Assembly (NCBI GenBank): GCA_023374025.1
Contig: SIJG01000030.1
Span: 229,178 to 293,177 of the forward strand
Reading direction: 5' to 3'
Length of the DNA: 64,000 nucleotides
Source of the DNA: Heterodera schachtii
Taxonomy: Eukaryota; Nematoda; Chromadorea; Rhabditida; Heteroderidae
How positions within the stretch are numbered: position 1 is the stretch's first letter; each line of letters starts with the position of its first letter. Position numbers and translations under genes: made by a program. Shown one piece after another: positions 9,927 through 23,900 of the stretch. The notes under the pieces are model-generated. The model did not search any database. It was not told the DNA's origin and saw only the letters and a program-made list of their open reading frames with translations.

Positions 9927-11217
9927 CGCTTCGCGGCCTCAGACGGGCGCTTCGCGCCTGTTTTTAAATTTCTTATGCTCATAAGGCCGCTTCACGCCCG
10001 TTTTTAAATTTGTTGGGCTCATAAAGCCGCTTCACGCCCGTTTTTCAATTTGTTGGGCTCATAAGGCCGCTTCGCGGCCTCAGACGGGCGCTTCGCGCCC
10101 GTTTTTTCAATTTCTTGTGCTCATAAGGCCGCTTCGCGGCCTCAGACGGGCGCTTCGCGCCTGTTTTTAAATTTCTTGTGCTCATAAGGCAGCTTCGCGG
10201 CCTCAGACGGGCGCTTCGCGCCTGTTTTTAAATTTCTTATGCTCATAAGGCCGCTTCGCGGCCTCAGACGGGCGCTTCGCGCCTGTTTTTAAATTTCTTA
10301 TGCTCATAAGGCCGCTTCGCGGCCTCAGACGGGCGCTTCGCGCCTGTTTTTAAATTTCTTATGCTCATAAGGCCGCTTCACGCCCGTTTTTCAATTTGTT
10401 GGGCTCATAAGGCCGCTTCGCGGCCTCAGACGGGCGCTTCGCGCCCGTTTTTCAATTTCTTGTGCTCATAAGGCCGCTTCGCGGCCTCAGACGGGCGCTT
10501 CGCGCCTGTTTTTAAATTTCTTGTGCTCATAAGGCCGCTTCGCGGCCTCAGACGGGCGCTTCGCGCCTGTTTTTAAATTTCTTATGCTCATAAGGCCGCT
10601 TCGCGGCCTCAGACGGGCGCTTCGCGCCTGTTTTTAAATTTCTTATGCTCATAAGGCCGCTTCACGCCGGTTTTTAAATTTGTTGGGCTCATAAAGCCGC
10701 TTCACGCCCGTTTTTCAATTTGTTGGGCTCATAAGGCCGCTTCGCGGCTCAGACGGGCGCTTCGCGCCCGTTTTTCAATTTCTTGTGCTCATAAGGCCGC
10801 TTCGCGGCCTCAGACGGGCGCTTCGCGCCTGTTTTTAAATTTCTTGTGCTCATAAGGCCGCTTCGCGGCCTCAGACGGGCGCTTCGCGCCTGTTTTTAAA
10901 TTTCTTGTGCTCATAAGGCCGCTTCGCGGCCTCAGACGGGCGCTTCGCGCCTGTTTTTAAATTTCTTATGCTCATAAGGCCGCTTCGCGCCCGTTTTTAA
11001 ATTTGTTGGGCTCATAAAGCCGCTTCGCGCCCGTTTTTCAATTTGTTGGGCTCATAAGGCCGCCTCGCGGCCTCAGACGGGCGCTTCGCGCCCGTTTTTA
11101 AATTTCTTGCGCTCATAAGGCCGCTTCGCGGCCTCAGACGGGCGCTTCGCGCCTGTTTTTAAATTTCTTATGCTCATAAGGCCGCTTCGCGGCCTCAGAC
11201 GCGCGCTTCGCGCGCGT
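9927..11217. repeat. 61-bp array of paired TTC-loop hairpins
   Basis: About 21 tandem copies of a unit of about 61 bp. A full unit holds two adjacent perfect hairpins, GGCCGC-TTC-GCGGCC and GGGCGC-TTC-GCGCCC, followed by a T tract and an AT spacer (CTTATGCTCATAA). Many copies have GCGCCT in the second stem. Short variants retain only one half-hairpin (CCGCTTCACGCCCG). The last copy (about 11,196-11,215) has a changed but still self-complementary stem, GCGCGC-TTC-GCGCGC. The array contrasts sharply in GC content with its AT-rich surroundings. Confidence 0.9.
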
Positions 11218-11289
11218 TAATAATGATTAGAAGAGGTATAAAAGTGATTAGATGAGGTACAACAGTGATTAAAAGAGAGAGGTACAACA

Positions 11290-12079
11290 AATGGTAGAAG
11301 AGGTACAAAAATGCATTAATAATTTTAAAAATTGTAAAATAATTACTCTTTATATTAATAAAAAAAACTTTGAAGTTTATAATAATTTAAATTTATTTAA
11401 ATTGAAATGACTTAATTTCTGACAAACTCAAATAAAAACAATATATGAAATTCTTTAATTAAACAAAAAAAATAATTTAATTTAAATAAAAAAATTATTA
11501 AAAAACAAACACTCTTTTAAATTAATTAAAAAGATTAAAAATAACTCAAAAATAAATATAAAAATAATATACACCGCCCGGCTTCGAACTTGCCCCCCCC
11601 GAAAAATGATGCCTCAGAAGCCCCAATCACACGGGGATTCTGAGGCCTTAACGATGTCTAAACTTAAATTTGATTACGTATTCGTGATCAGCGTCCTAAA
11701 TTGGCTCAAAAGACATGTTTTTTGAAGATTTTAAATAAAAAATTTTTCACTCAAAAATCCTGGTCACCCCCCTTTGGTCCCGAATCCCAAAAGCACTTTT
11801 ATTTTTATAGCAATTTTTAAAAATGAGATAAAAGTCTAAAATAAATTTTATCTTATAGAGCAAAAAATTGCGGATTTTTGTAGTATTTTACCTTTGCCAA
11901 ATATCTTTTCAGAAGGCAGTTACAAATTTTTTTCTGAAAAATCGAAAATTTCCAGAAATTCTGGAATAACTTTTTTTCTTTAGAAGATAGAAATCCCAAA
12001 TAGATCCCATAAAATTCTCCTTATTTTTCTCTATTTTTAAAACTTTATTATAGTTAATTCGATGAAACCATCACCGAGT
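11290..12079 (+). repeat. Long direct repeat, right copy
   Basis: Second copy of the repeat at 9040-9926. Together they suggest a duplication event, with the hairpin array growing between the copies. Confidence 0.8.
11570..11660 (-). other. tRNA-Ser/Leu-like segment, copy 2
   Basis: Counterpart of the segment at 9412-9500. The B box here is mutated (GTTCGAAGCC on the minus strand) and the stem is partly altered, as expected for a decaying remnant. Confidence 0.4.
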
Positions 12080-13062
12080 TATGAATTTTCAAAATTTAAC
12101 CCAAATCCTGAGGGCCAAAAAATTGAAAAATATTTTCGAATTTTTAAAAAATTCTAAAAATTATGAAACGAAAAACAAAGGTCATATTCGTAATCAGCAT
12201 CTCAAAAAACCCCAGAAAAATTTTTTTCACCCCCATTTTGGCCACAAAAAAAATTTCGAAAATTTCTAGGGGGCCTAGCTCAAAAATTTTTGAAAATTTT
12301 CCAACATATGGCACACCATTCGATAGAGCTTTAAAAGCTCTACAATTTTGGTCTAAGGCATTTTTTGGCTAAAACCTAGCCCTGACGAGTTATGGGCACG
12401 GGACTCAAATGTCCCGCTTAGGCCAAAAATTTTTTCTATTTCCGGGAAAAAATCAAAATTTTTCCGAAAAAAATACCAGTCGATAGAGCTCGAAAAACTA
12501 TGTTTGGAAGTGGTCTCCGTTTTCCCGAGAAAAATCGTTAAAAAATCCTAAAATTCAAAAACCCAAAAACCGACTTCTAGGCCTAACTCGAAAAATTTTG
12601 AAAATTTTCGAAATTTTAAAATCTGGAAAAATCGGGCTTTCAAAACTCTACAATAAGTCTGCTGGCCACCCCCCGCTCAGATCAAAGCTTAATGAGTTAT
12701 TCGACGGGGACTGAACTGGACAAAGTTGGTACTGAAAAAGTTCACGAACCTACAGCCTTCCCTATTAGAGATAAAAGCCTGGAATTTTTTTTGATTTTTA
12801 GAAAACACTTCAACTTAGGTCCCTACCAGCGGAAACTTTTTGATTAGAGTTTCCGAAAAAAAGTTATGGGCCCTCAACTGCAAGCAAAATTACGTTTTTA
12901 ATCCCTGGGACTCAGTTGGCCATCGGACCGGAAAATCCGTATTTTTCCCGGATGCCCCGTCCCAAGATACATACCTATGCCAAATTTCAGCTTCGTACCT
13001 ATTCCCGATCTCGAGAAATCGGTTTTAGCAACGAAACCCCTTGTCGATATAACATATATTGA
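12080..13062. other. Right part of the insertion, no gene seen
   Basis: Unique-looking sequence with many A/T runs and phrases such as GAGTTATGGGC. It contains an imperfect relative of a recurring 'attcgtgatcagc' motif (here attcgtaatcagc near 12,187). No coding region is supported. Confidence 0.45.
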
Positions 13063-16000
13063 ATATGAGAAAAATAACATTATTTTTTATCAGTTTATCA
13101 ATAACTTAAGCAGAAAGATTGTAAAAAATTAAGGACCCAATAAATAAATGAAGAAAAAATCTTATAAAAAAAATTCAATAATGCACTGGTTTTTTAGTAA
13201 AGAAATTATTTGCTTAATAAAAACCTTAAGCAATAGTTGAAAAGCAATGCAAAAATCTAAAATTAAGACCATTGAAATATTGTTAAAGCAATAAAAACGT
13301 AATAATTATAATAATTTAGCAACTAAAGGTATTAATCTATTGAATGTAAAAGCTGTATTTAACTACAAATTATTGGTAATTTTAACCTTACTGAAATTAT
13401 AAGATGCAGTGAATAAAAGAACTAAAAGAATTGCATATTAATTTATATAAAGTTGTGCATATGAGAAAAATAACATTATTTTTTATCAGTTTATCAATAA
13501 CTTAAGCAGAAAGATTGTAAAAAATTAAGGACCCAATAAATAAATGAAGAAAAAATCTTATAAAAAAAATTCAAATAATGCACTGGTTTTTTAGTAAAGA
13601 AATTATTTGCTTAATAAAAACCTTAAGCAATAGTTGAAAAGCAATGCAAAAATCTAAAATTAAGACCATTGAAATATTGTTAAAGCTATAAAAACGAACT
13701 AATTATAATAATTTAGCAACTAAAGGTATTAATCTATTGAATGTAAAAGCTGTATTTAACTACAAATTATTGGTAATTTTAACCTTACTGAAATTATAAG
13801 ATGCAGTGAATAAAAGAACTAAAAGAATTGCATATTAATTTATATAAAGTTGTGCATATGAGAAAAATAACATTATTTTTTATCAGTTTATCAATAACTT
13901 AAGCAGAAAGATTGTAAAAAATTAAGGACACAATAAATAAATGAAGAAAAAATCTTATAAAAAAAATTCAAATAATGCACTGGTTTTTTAGTAAAGAAAT
14001 TATTTGCTTAATAAAAACCTTAAGCAATAGTTGAAAAGCAATGCAAAAATCTAAAATTAAGACCATTGAAATATTGTTAAAGCTATAAAAACGAAATAAT
14101 TATAATAATTTAGCAACTAAAGGTATTAATCTATTGAATGTAAAAGCTGTATTTAACTACAAATTATTGGTAATTTTAACCTTACTGAAATTATAAAAGG
14201 CAGTGAATAAAAGAACTAAAAAAATTGCATATTAATTTATATAAAGTTGTGCATATGAGAAAAATAACATTATTTTTTATCAGTTTATCAATAACTTAAG
14301 CAGAAAGATTGTAAAAAATTAAGGACCCAATAAATAAATGAAGAAAAAATCTTATAAAAAAAATTCAAATAATGCACTGGTTTTTTAGTAAAGAAATTAT
14401 TTGCTTAATAAAAACCTTAAGCAATAGTTGAAAAGCAATGCAAAAATCTAAAATTAAGACCATTGAAATATTGTTAAAGCAATAAAAACGAAATAATTAT
14501 AATAATTTAGCAACTAAAGGTATTAATCTATTGAATGTAAAAGCTGTATTTAACTACAAATTATTGGTAATTTTAACCTTACTGAAATTATAAGATGCAG
14601 TGAATAAAAGAACTAAAAGAATTGCATATTAATTTATATAAAGTTGTGCATATGAGAAAAATAACATTATTTTTTATCAGTTTATCAATAACTTAAGCAG
14701 AAAGATTGTAAAAAATTAAGGACCCAATAAATAAATGAAGAAAAAATCTTATAAAAGAAATTCAAATAATTCACTGGTTTTTTAGTGAAGAAATTATTTG
14801 CTTCATAAAAACCTTAAGCAATAGTTGAAAAGCAATGCAAAAATCTAAAATTAAGACCATTGAAATATTGTTAAAGCAATAAAAACGAAATAATTATAAT
14901 AATTTAGCAACTAAAGGTATTAATCTATTGAATGTAAAAGCTGTATTTAACTACAAATTATTGGTAATTTTAACCTTACTGAAATTATAAGATGCAGTGA
15001 ATAAAAGAACTAAAAGAATTGCATATTAATTTATATAAAGTTGTGCATATGAGAAAAATAACATTATTTTTTATCAGTTTATCAATAACTTAAGCAGAAA
15101 GATTGTAAAAAATTAAGGACCCAATAAATAAATGAAGAAAAAATCTTATAAAAAAATTCAAATAATGCACTGGTTTTTTAGTAAAGAAATTATTTGCTTA
15201 ATAAAAACCTTAAGCAATAGTTGAAAAGCAATGCAAAAATCTAAAATTAAGACCATTGAAATATTGTTAAAGCTATAAAAACGAAATAATTATAATAATT
15301 TAGCAACTAAAGGTATTAATCTATTGAATGTAAAAGCTGTATTTAACTACAAATTATTGGTAATTTTAACCTTACTGAAATTATAAGATGCAGTGAATAA
15401 AAGAACTAAAAGAATTGCATATTAATTTATATAAAGTTGTGCATATGAGAAAAATAACATTATTTTTTATCAGTTTATCAATAACTTAAGCAGAAAGATT
15501 GTAAAAAATTAAGGACCCAATAAATAAATGAAGAAAAAATCTTATAAAAAAAATTCAAATAATGCACTGGTTTTTTAGTAAAGAAATTATTTGCTTAATA
15601 AAAACCTTAAGCAATAGTTGAAAAGCAATGCAAAAATCTAAAATTAAGACCATTGAAATATTGTTAAAGCAATAAAAACGAAATAATTATAATAATTTAG
15701 CAACTAAAGGTATTAATCTATTGAATGTAAAAGCTGTATTTAACTACAAATTATTGGTAATTTTAACCTTACTGAAATTATAAGATGCAGTGAATAAAAG
15801 AACTAAAAGAATTGCATATTAATTTATATAAAGTTGTGCATATGAGAAAAATAACATTATTTTTTATCAGTTTATCAATAACTTAAGCAGAAAGATTGTA
15901 AAAAATTAAGGACCCAATAAATAAATGAAGAAAAAATCTTATAAAAAAAATTCAAATAATGCACTGGTTTTTTAGTAAAGAAATTATTTGCTTAATAAAA

Positions 16001-19000
16001 ACCTTAAGCAATAGTTGAAAAGCAATGCAAAAATCTAAAATTAAGACCATTGAAATATTGTTAAAGCAATAAAAACGTAATAATTATAATAATTTAGCAA
16101 CTAAAGGTATTAATCTATTGAATGTAAAAGCTGTATTTAACTACAAATTATTGGTAATTTTAACCTTACTGAAATTATAAGATGCAGTGAATAAAAGAAC
16201 TAAAAGAATTGCATATTAATTTATATAAAGTTGTGCATATGAGAAAAATAACATTATTTTTTATCAGTTTATCAATAAATTAAGCAGAAAGATTGTAAAA
16301 AATTAAGGACCCAATAAATAAATGAAGAAAAAATCTTATAAAAAAAATTCAAATAATGCACTGGTTTTTTAGTAAAGAAATTATTTGCTTAATAAAAACC
16401 TTAAGCAATAGTTGAAAAGCAATGCAAAAATCTAAAATTAAGACCATTGAAATATTGTTAAAGCTATAAAAACGAACTAATTATAATAATTTAGCAACTA
16501 AAGGTATTAATCTATTGAATGTAAAAGCTGTATTTAACTACAAATTATTGGTAATTTTAACCTTACTGAAATTATAAGATGCAGTGAATAAAAGAACTAA
16601 AAGAATTGCATATTAATTTATATAAAGTTGTGCATATGAGAAAAATAACATTATTTTTTATCAGTTTATCAATAACTTAAGCAGAAAGATTGTAAAAAAT
16701 TAAGGACCCAATAAATAAATGAAGAAAAAATCTTATAAAAAAAATTCAAATAATGCACTGGTTTTTTAGTAAAGAAATTATTTGCTTAATAAAAACCTTA
16801 AGCAATAGTTGAAAAGCAATGCAAAAATCTAAAATTAAGACCATTGAAATATTGTTAAAGCAATAAAAACGAAATAATTATATTAATTTAGCAACTAAAG
16901 GTATTAATCTATTGAATGTAAAAGCTGTATTTAACTACAAATTATTGGTAATTTTAACCTTACTGAAATTATAAAAGGCAGTGAATAAAAGAACTAAAAG
17001 AATTGCATATTAATTTATATAAAGTTGTGCATATGAGAAAAATAACATTATTTTTTATCAGTTTACCAATAAATTAAGCAGAAAGATTGTAAAAAATTAA
17101 GGACCCAATAAATAAATGAAGAAAAAATCTTATAAAAAAAATTCAAATAATTCACTGGTTTTTTAGTGAAGAAATTATTTGCTTAATAAAAACCTTAAGC
17201 AATAGTTGAAAAGCAATGCAAAAATCTAAAATTAAGACCATTGAAATATTGTTAAAGCTATAAAAACGAACTAATTATAATAATTTAGCAACTAAAGGTA
17301 TTAATCTATTGAATGTAAAAGCTGTATTTAACTACAAATTATTGGTAATTTTAACCTTACTGAAATTATAAGATGCAGTGAATAAAAGAACTAAAAGAAT
17401 TGCATATTAATTTATATAAAGTTGTGCATATGAGAAAAATAACATTATTTTTTATCAGTTTACCAATAAATTAAGCAGAAAGATTGTAAAAAATTAAGGA
17501 CCCAATAAATAAATGAAGAAAAAATCTTATAAAAAAATTCAAATAATTCACTGGTTTTTTAGTGAAGAAATTATTTGCTTAATAAAAACCTTAAGCAATA
17601 GTTGAAAAGCAATGCAAAAATCTAAAATTAAGACCATTGAAATATTGTTAAAGCAATAAAAACGAACTAATTATAATAATTTAGCAACTAAAGGTATTAA
17701 TCTATTGAATGTAAAAGCTGTATTTAACTACAAATTATTGGTAATTTTAACCTTACTGAAATTATAAAAGGCAGTGAATAAAAGAACTAAAAGAATTGCA
17801 TATTAATTTATATAAAGTTGTGCATATGAGAAAAATAACATTATTTTTTATCAGTTTATCAATAACTTAAGCAGAAAGATTGTAAAAAATTAAGGACCCA
17901 ATAAATAAATGAAGAAAAAATCTTATTAAAAAAATTCAAATAATGCACTGGTTTTTTAGTGAAGAAATTATTTGCTTCATAAAAACCTTAAGCAATAGTT
18001 GAAAAGCAATGCAAAAATCTAAAATTAAGACCATTGAAATATTGTTAAAGCAATAAAAACGAAATAATTATATTAATTTAGCAACTAAAGGTATTAATCT
18101 ATTGAATGTAAAAGCTGTATTTAACTACAAATTATTGGTAATTTTAACCTTACTGAAATTATAAGATGCGGTGAATAAAAGAACTAAAAGAATTGCATAT
18201 TAATTTATATAAAGTTGTGCATATGAGAAAAATAACATTATTTTTTATCAGTTTACCAATAAATTAAGCAGAAAGATTGTAAAAAATTAAGGACCCAATA
18301 AATAAATGAAGAAAAAATCTTATAAAAAAAATTCAAATAATGCACTGGTTTTTTAGTAAAGAAATTATTTGCTTAATAAAAACCTTAAGCAATAGTTGAA
18401 AAGCAATGCAAAAATCTAAAATTAAGACCATTGAAATATTGTTAAAGCTATAAAAACGAACTAATTATAATAATTTAGCAACTAAAGGTATTAATCTATT
18501 GAATGTAAAAGCTGTATTTAACTACAAATTATTGGTAATTTTAACCTTACTGAAATTATAAGATGCAGTGAATAAAAGAACTAAAAGAATTGCATATTAA
18601 TTTATATAAAGTTGTGCATATGAGAAAAATAACATTATTTTTTATCAGTTTATCAATAACTTAAGCAGAAAGATTGTAAAAAATTAAGGACCCAATAAAT
18701 AAATGAAGAAAAAATCTTATAAAAAAATTCAAATAATGCACTGGTTTTTTAGTAAAGAAATTATTTGCTTAATAAAAACCTTAAGCAATAGTTGAAAAGC
18801 AATGCAAAAATCTAAAATTAAGACCATTGAAATATTGTTAAAGCAATAAAAACGAAATAATTATATTAATTTAGCAACTAAAGGTATTAATCTATTGAAT
18901 GTAAAAGCTGTATTTAACTACAAATTATTGGTAATTTTAACCTTACTGAAATTATAAAAGGCAGTGAATAAAAGAACTAAAAGAATTGCATATTAATTTA

Positions 19001-20962
19001 TATAAAGTTGTGCATATGAGAAAAATAACATTATTTTTTATCAGTTTACCAATAAATTAAGCAGAAAGATTGTAAAAAATTATGACCCAATAAATAAATG
19101 AAGAAAAAATCTTATAAAAAGAAATTCAAATAATTCACTGGTTTTTTAGTGAAGAAATTATTTGCTTCATAAAAACCTTAAGCAATAGTTGAAAAGCAAT
19201 GCAAAAATCTAAAATTAAGACCATTGAAATATTGTTAAAGCAATAAAAACGAAATAATTATAATAATTTAGCAACTAAAGGTATTAATCTATTGAATGTA
19301 AAAGCTGTATTTAACTACAAATTATTGGTAATTTTAACCTTACTGAAATTATAAGATGCAGTGAATAAAAGAACTAAAAGAATTGCATATTAATTTATAT
19401 AAAGTTGTGCATATGAGAAAAATAACATTATTTTTTATCAGTTTATCAATAACTTAAGCAGAAAGATTGTAAAAAATTAAGGACCCAATAAATAAATGAA
19501 GAAAAAATCTTATTAAAAAAATTCAAATAATGCACTGGTTTTTTAGTAAAGAAATTATTTGCTTAATAAAACCTTAAGCAATAGTTGAAAAGCAATGCAA
19601 AAATCTAAAATTAAGACCATTGAAATATTGTTAAAGCAATAAAAACGAAATAATTATATTAATTTAGCAACTAAAGGTATTAATCTATTGAATGTAAAAG
19701 CTGTATTTAACTACAAATTATTGGTAATTTTAACCTTACTGAAATTATAAAAGGCAGTGAATAAAAGAACTAAAAGAATTGCATATTAATTTATATAAAG
19801 TTGTGCATATGAGAAAAATAACATTATTTTTTATCAGTTTACCAATAAATTAAGCAGAAAGATTGTAAAAAATTAATGACCCAATAAATAACTGAAGAAA
19901 AAATCTTATAAAAAGAAATTCAAATAATGCACTGGTTTTTTAGTAAAGAAATTATTTGCTTAATAAAAACCTTAAGCAATAGTTGAAAAGCAATGCAAAA
20001 ATCTAAAATTAAGACCATTGAAATATTGTTAAAGCAATAAAAACGAAATAATTATAATAATTTAGCAACTAAAGGTATTAATCTATTGAATGTAAAAGCT
20101 GTATTTAACTACAAATTATTGGTAAATTTAACCTTACTGAAATTATAAGATGCAGTGAATAAAAGAACTAAAAGAATTGCATATTAATTTATATAAAGTT
20201 GGGCATATGAGAAAAATAACATTATTTTTTATCATTTTATCAATTACTTAAGCAGAAAGATTGTAAAAAATTAATGACCCAATAAATAAATGAAGAAAAA
20301 ATCTTATAAAAGAAATTCAAATAATTCACTGGTTTTTTAGTGAAGAAATTATTTGCTTCATAAAACCTTAAGCAATAGTTGAAAAGCAATGCAAAAATCT
20401 AAAATTAAGACCATTGAAATATTGTTAAAGCAATAAAAACGAAATAATTATAATAATTTAGCAACTAAAGGTATTAATCTATTGAATGTAAAAGCTGTAT
20501 TTAACTACAAATTATTGGTAATTTTAACCTTACTGAAATTATAAGATGCAGTGAATAAAAGAACTAAAAGAATTGCATATTAATTTATATAAAGTTGTGC
20601 ATATGAGAAAAATAACATTATTTTTTATCATTTTATCAATAACTTAAGCAGAAAGATTGTAAAAAATTAAGGACCCAATAAATAAATGAAGAAAAAATCT
20701 TATAAAAGAAATTCAAATAATTCACTGGTTTTTTAGTAAAGAAATTATTTGCTTAATAAAACCTTAAGCAATAGTTGAAAAGCAATGCAAAAATCTAAAA
20801 TTAAGACCATTGAAATATTGTTAAAGCAATAAAAACGAAATAATTATATTAATTTAGCAACTAAAGGTATTAATCTATTGAATGTAAAAGCTGTATTTAA
20901 CTACAAATTATTGGTAATTTTAACCTTACTGAAATTATAAAAGGCAGTGAATAAAAGAACTA
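13063..20962 (-). repeat. Satellite sat1, block C
   Basis: About 20 tandem copies of the unit, about 397 bp each, continuing the orientation of block B after the insertion. Variants alternate among copies (for example AAATTATAAGATGCAG versus AAATTATAAAAGGCAG, and TTCACTGG versus GCACTGG), which suggests a higher-order pattern. The block ends within a unit at about 20,962 and passes directly into sat2. Confidence 0.9.
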
Positions 20963-23900
20963 ATAAACAAACCACTTCGATCATCATCTAATAAAAAATT
21001 CTTTCCTCATTTTCACTTAAAAGTCATTTAAAAAATATTTAACTATGTCTTTAAATATATGCTCGAAAAAAACATTTGTTTTAGAAAGTGGCGACAATTT
21101 TTTTATTGCAATTCAGATGGGCATAACTCTTGAGAAAATTGAGATAAAGATTATTTAGATATACCTTTTGGAAGCTGCTTTTAGGCTCTTTCAGAAAATA
21201 ATAAATACTCGCTGAGACACCCACTATGAACCCAGATATCTGCTAGGGACTTTGAGTACCACATTTTATGCCTGAACCTCAGCAAATTTTATGTTACCAA
21301 GCGTAATTTGAACGTCTTTTAGTGCCGAATTAAAACTGTAGTATGAAATCGCTTTGTCTGTGTGCCGGACTAAGGCTTTTGAAGAAAATTTTTTTGCTGC
21401 TAACTCTTCAACAAATGAAGATAAAAATACTTAAATACACCAATCGAAAGCTGCTCTTATGCTCTACAGGTGGAATAAACAAACCACTTCGATCATCATC
21501 TAATAAAAAATTCTTTCCTCATTTTCACTTAAAAGTCATTTAAAAAAATATTTAACTATGTCTTTAAATATATGCTCGAAAAAACATTTGTTTTAGAAAG
21601 TGGCGACAATTTTTTTATTGAGATTCAGATGGGCATAACTCTTCAGAAAATCGAGATAAAAATTATTTAGATATAGCTAACGGAAGCTGCTTTTATGCTC
21701 TTTCAGAAAATAATAAATACTCTCTGAGACACCCACTACGAACCCAGATATCTGCTAGGGACTTTGAGTACCACATTTTATGCCTGAACCTCAGCAAATT
21801 TTATGTTACCAAGCGTAATTTGAACGCCTTTTAGTGCCGAATTAAAACTGTAGTATGAAATCGCTTTGTCTGTGTGCCGGACTAAGGCTTTTGAAGAAAA
21901 TTTTTTTGCTGCTAACTCTTCAACAAATGAAGATAAAAATAGTTAAATACACCAATCGAAAGCTGCTCTTATGCTCTACAGGTGGAATAAACAAACCACT
22001 TCGATCATCATCTAATAAAAAATTCTTTCCTCATTTTCACTTAAAAGTCATTTAAAAAATATTTAACTATGTCTTTAAATATATGCTCGAAAAAAACATT
22101 TGTTTTAGAAAGTGGCGACAATTTTTTTATTGAAATTCAGATGAGCATAACTCTTGAGAAAATCGAGATAAAAATTATTTAGATATACCTATCGGAAGCT
22201 GCTTTTAGGCTCTTTCAGAAAATAATAAATACTCGCTGAGACACCCACTATGAACCCAGATATCTGCTAGGGACTTTGAGTACCACATTTTATGCCTGAA
22301 CCTCAGCAAATTTTATGTTACCAAGCGTAATTTGAACGTCTTTTAGTGCCGAATTAAAACTGTAGTATAAAATCGCTTTGTCTGTGTGCCGGACTAAGGC
22401 TTTTGAAGAAAATTTTTTTGCTGCTAACTCTTCAACAAATGAAGATAAAAATAGTTAAATACACCAATCGAAAGCTGCTCTTATGCTCTACAGGTGGAAT
22501 AAACAAACCACTTCGATCATCATCTAATAAAAAATTCTTTCCTCATTTTCACTTAAAAGTCATTTAAAAAAATATTTAACTATGTCTTTAAATATATGCG
22601 CGAAAAAAACATTTGTTTTAGAAAGTGGCGACAATTTTTTTATTGAAATTCAGATGAGCATAACTCTTGAGAAAATCGAGATAAAAATTATTTAGATATA
22701 CCTTTCGGAAGCTGCTTTTAGGCTCTTTCAGAAAATAATAAATACTCGCTGAGACACCCACTATGAACCCAGATATCTGCTAGGGACTTTGAGTACCACA
22801 TTTTATGCCTGAACCTCAGCAAATTTTATGTTACCAAGCGTAATTTGAACGTCTTTTAGTGCCGAATTAAAACTGTAGTATGAAATCGCTTTGTCTGTGT
22901 GCCGGACTAAGGCTTTTGAAGAAAATTTTTTTGCTGCTAACTCTTCAACAAATGAAGATAAAAATAGTTAAATACACCAATCGAAAGCTGCTCTTATGCT
23001 CTACAGGTGGAATAAACAAACCACTTCGATCATCATCTAATAAAAAATTCTTTCCTCATTTTCACTTAAAAGTCATTTAAAAAAATATTTAACTATGTCT
23101 TTAAATATATGCGCGAAAAAAACATTTGTTTTAGAAAGTGGCGACAATTTTTTTATTGAAATTCAGATGGGCATAACTCTTGAGAAAATCGAGATAAAAA
23201 TTATTTAGATATACCTATTGTAAGCTGCTTTTAGGCTCTTTCAGAAAATAATAAATACTCGCTGAGACACCCACTATGAACACAGATATCTGCTAGGGAA
23301 TTTGAGTACCACATTTTATGCCTGAACCTCAGCAAATTTTATGTTACCAAGCGTAATTTGAACGTCTTTTAGTGCCGAATTAAAACTGTAGTATGAAATC
23401 GCTTTGTCTGTGTGCCGGACTAAGGCTTTTGAAGAAAATTTTTTTGCTGCTAACTCTTCAACAAATGAAGATAAAAATAGTTAAATACACCAATCGAAAG
23501 CTGCTCTTATGCTCTACAGGTGGAATAAACAAACCACTTCGATCATCATCTAATAAAAAATTCTTTCCTCATTTTCACTTAAAAGTCATTTAAAAAAATA
23601 TTTAACTATGTCTTTAAATATATGCTCGAAAAAAACATTTGTTTTAGAAAGTGGCGACAATTTTTTTATTGAAATTCAGATGAGCATAACTCTTGAGAAA
23701 ATCGAGATAAAAATTATTTAGATATACCTTTCGGAAGCTGCTTTTAGGCTCTTTCAGAAAATAATAAATACTCGCTGAGACACCCACTATGAACCCAGAT
23801 ATCTGCTAGGGACTTTGAGTACCACATTTTATGCCTGAACCTCAGCAAATTTTATGTTACCAAGCGTAATTTGAACGTCTTTTAGTGCCGAATTAAAACT

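Larger units (their letters stand above)
8220..13062 (-). mobile_element. 4.84-kb insertion in sat1 with Helitron-like ends
   Basis: Sat1 stops at GTTGTGCA (8219) and resumes at (A)TATGAG (13063), so the interval is a clean insertion into one satellite unit, GTGCA/TATGAG. Read on the minus strand, the insertion starts (T)TCAATATATG and ends ACCCGCTAG, with A upstream and T downstream. Helitrons start TC, end CTRR (CTAG fits) and insert between A and T; the extra T at the start is a deviation. A hairpin AAGCGC-TTC-GCGCTT lies about 40 bases inside the CTAG end, further than usual. No Rep/helicase gene is present, so it would be non-autonomous. Known Helitrons often carry tandem repeats, as here. 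Confidence 0.5.

Noticed and set aside
9927..11217. Rho-independent terminators or bacterial REP elements
   Set aside because: The look is similar (hairpin plus T run), but the array is inside eukaryotic satellite DNA with no bacterial genes nearby; kept only as a structural observation.
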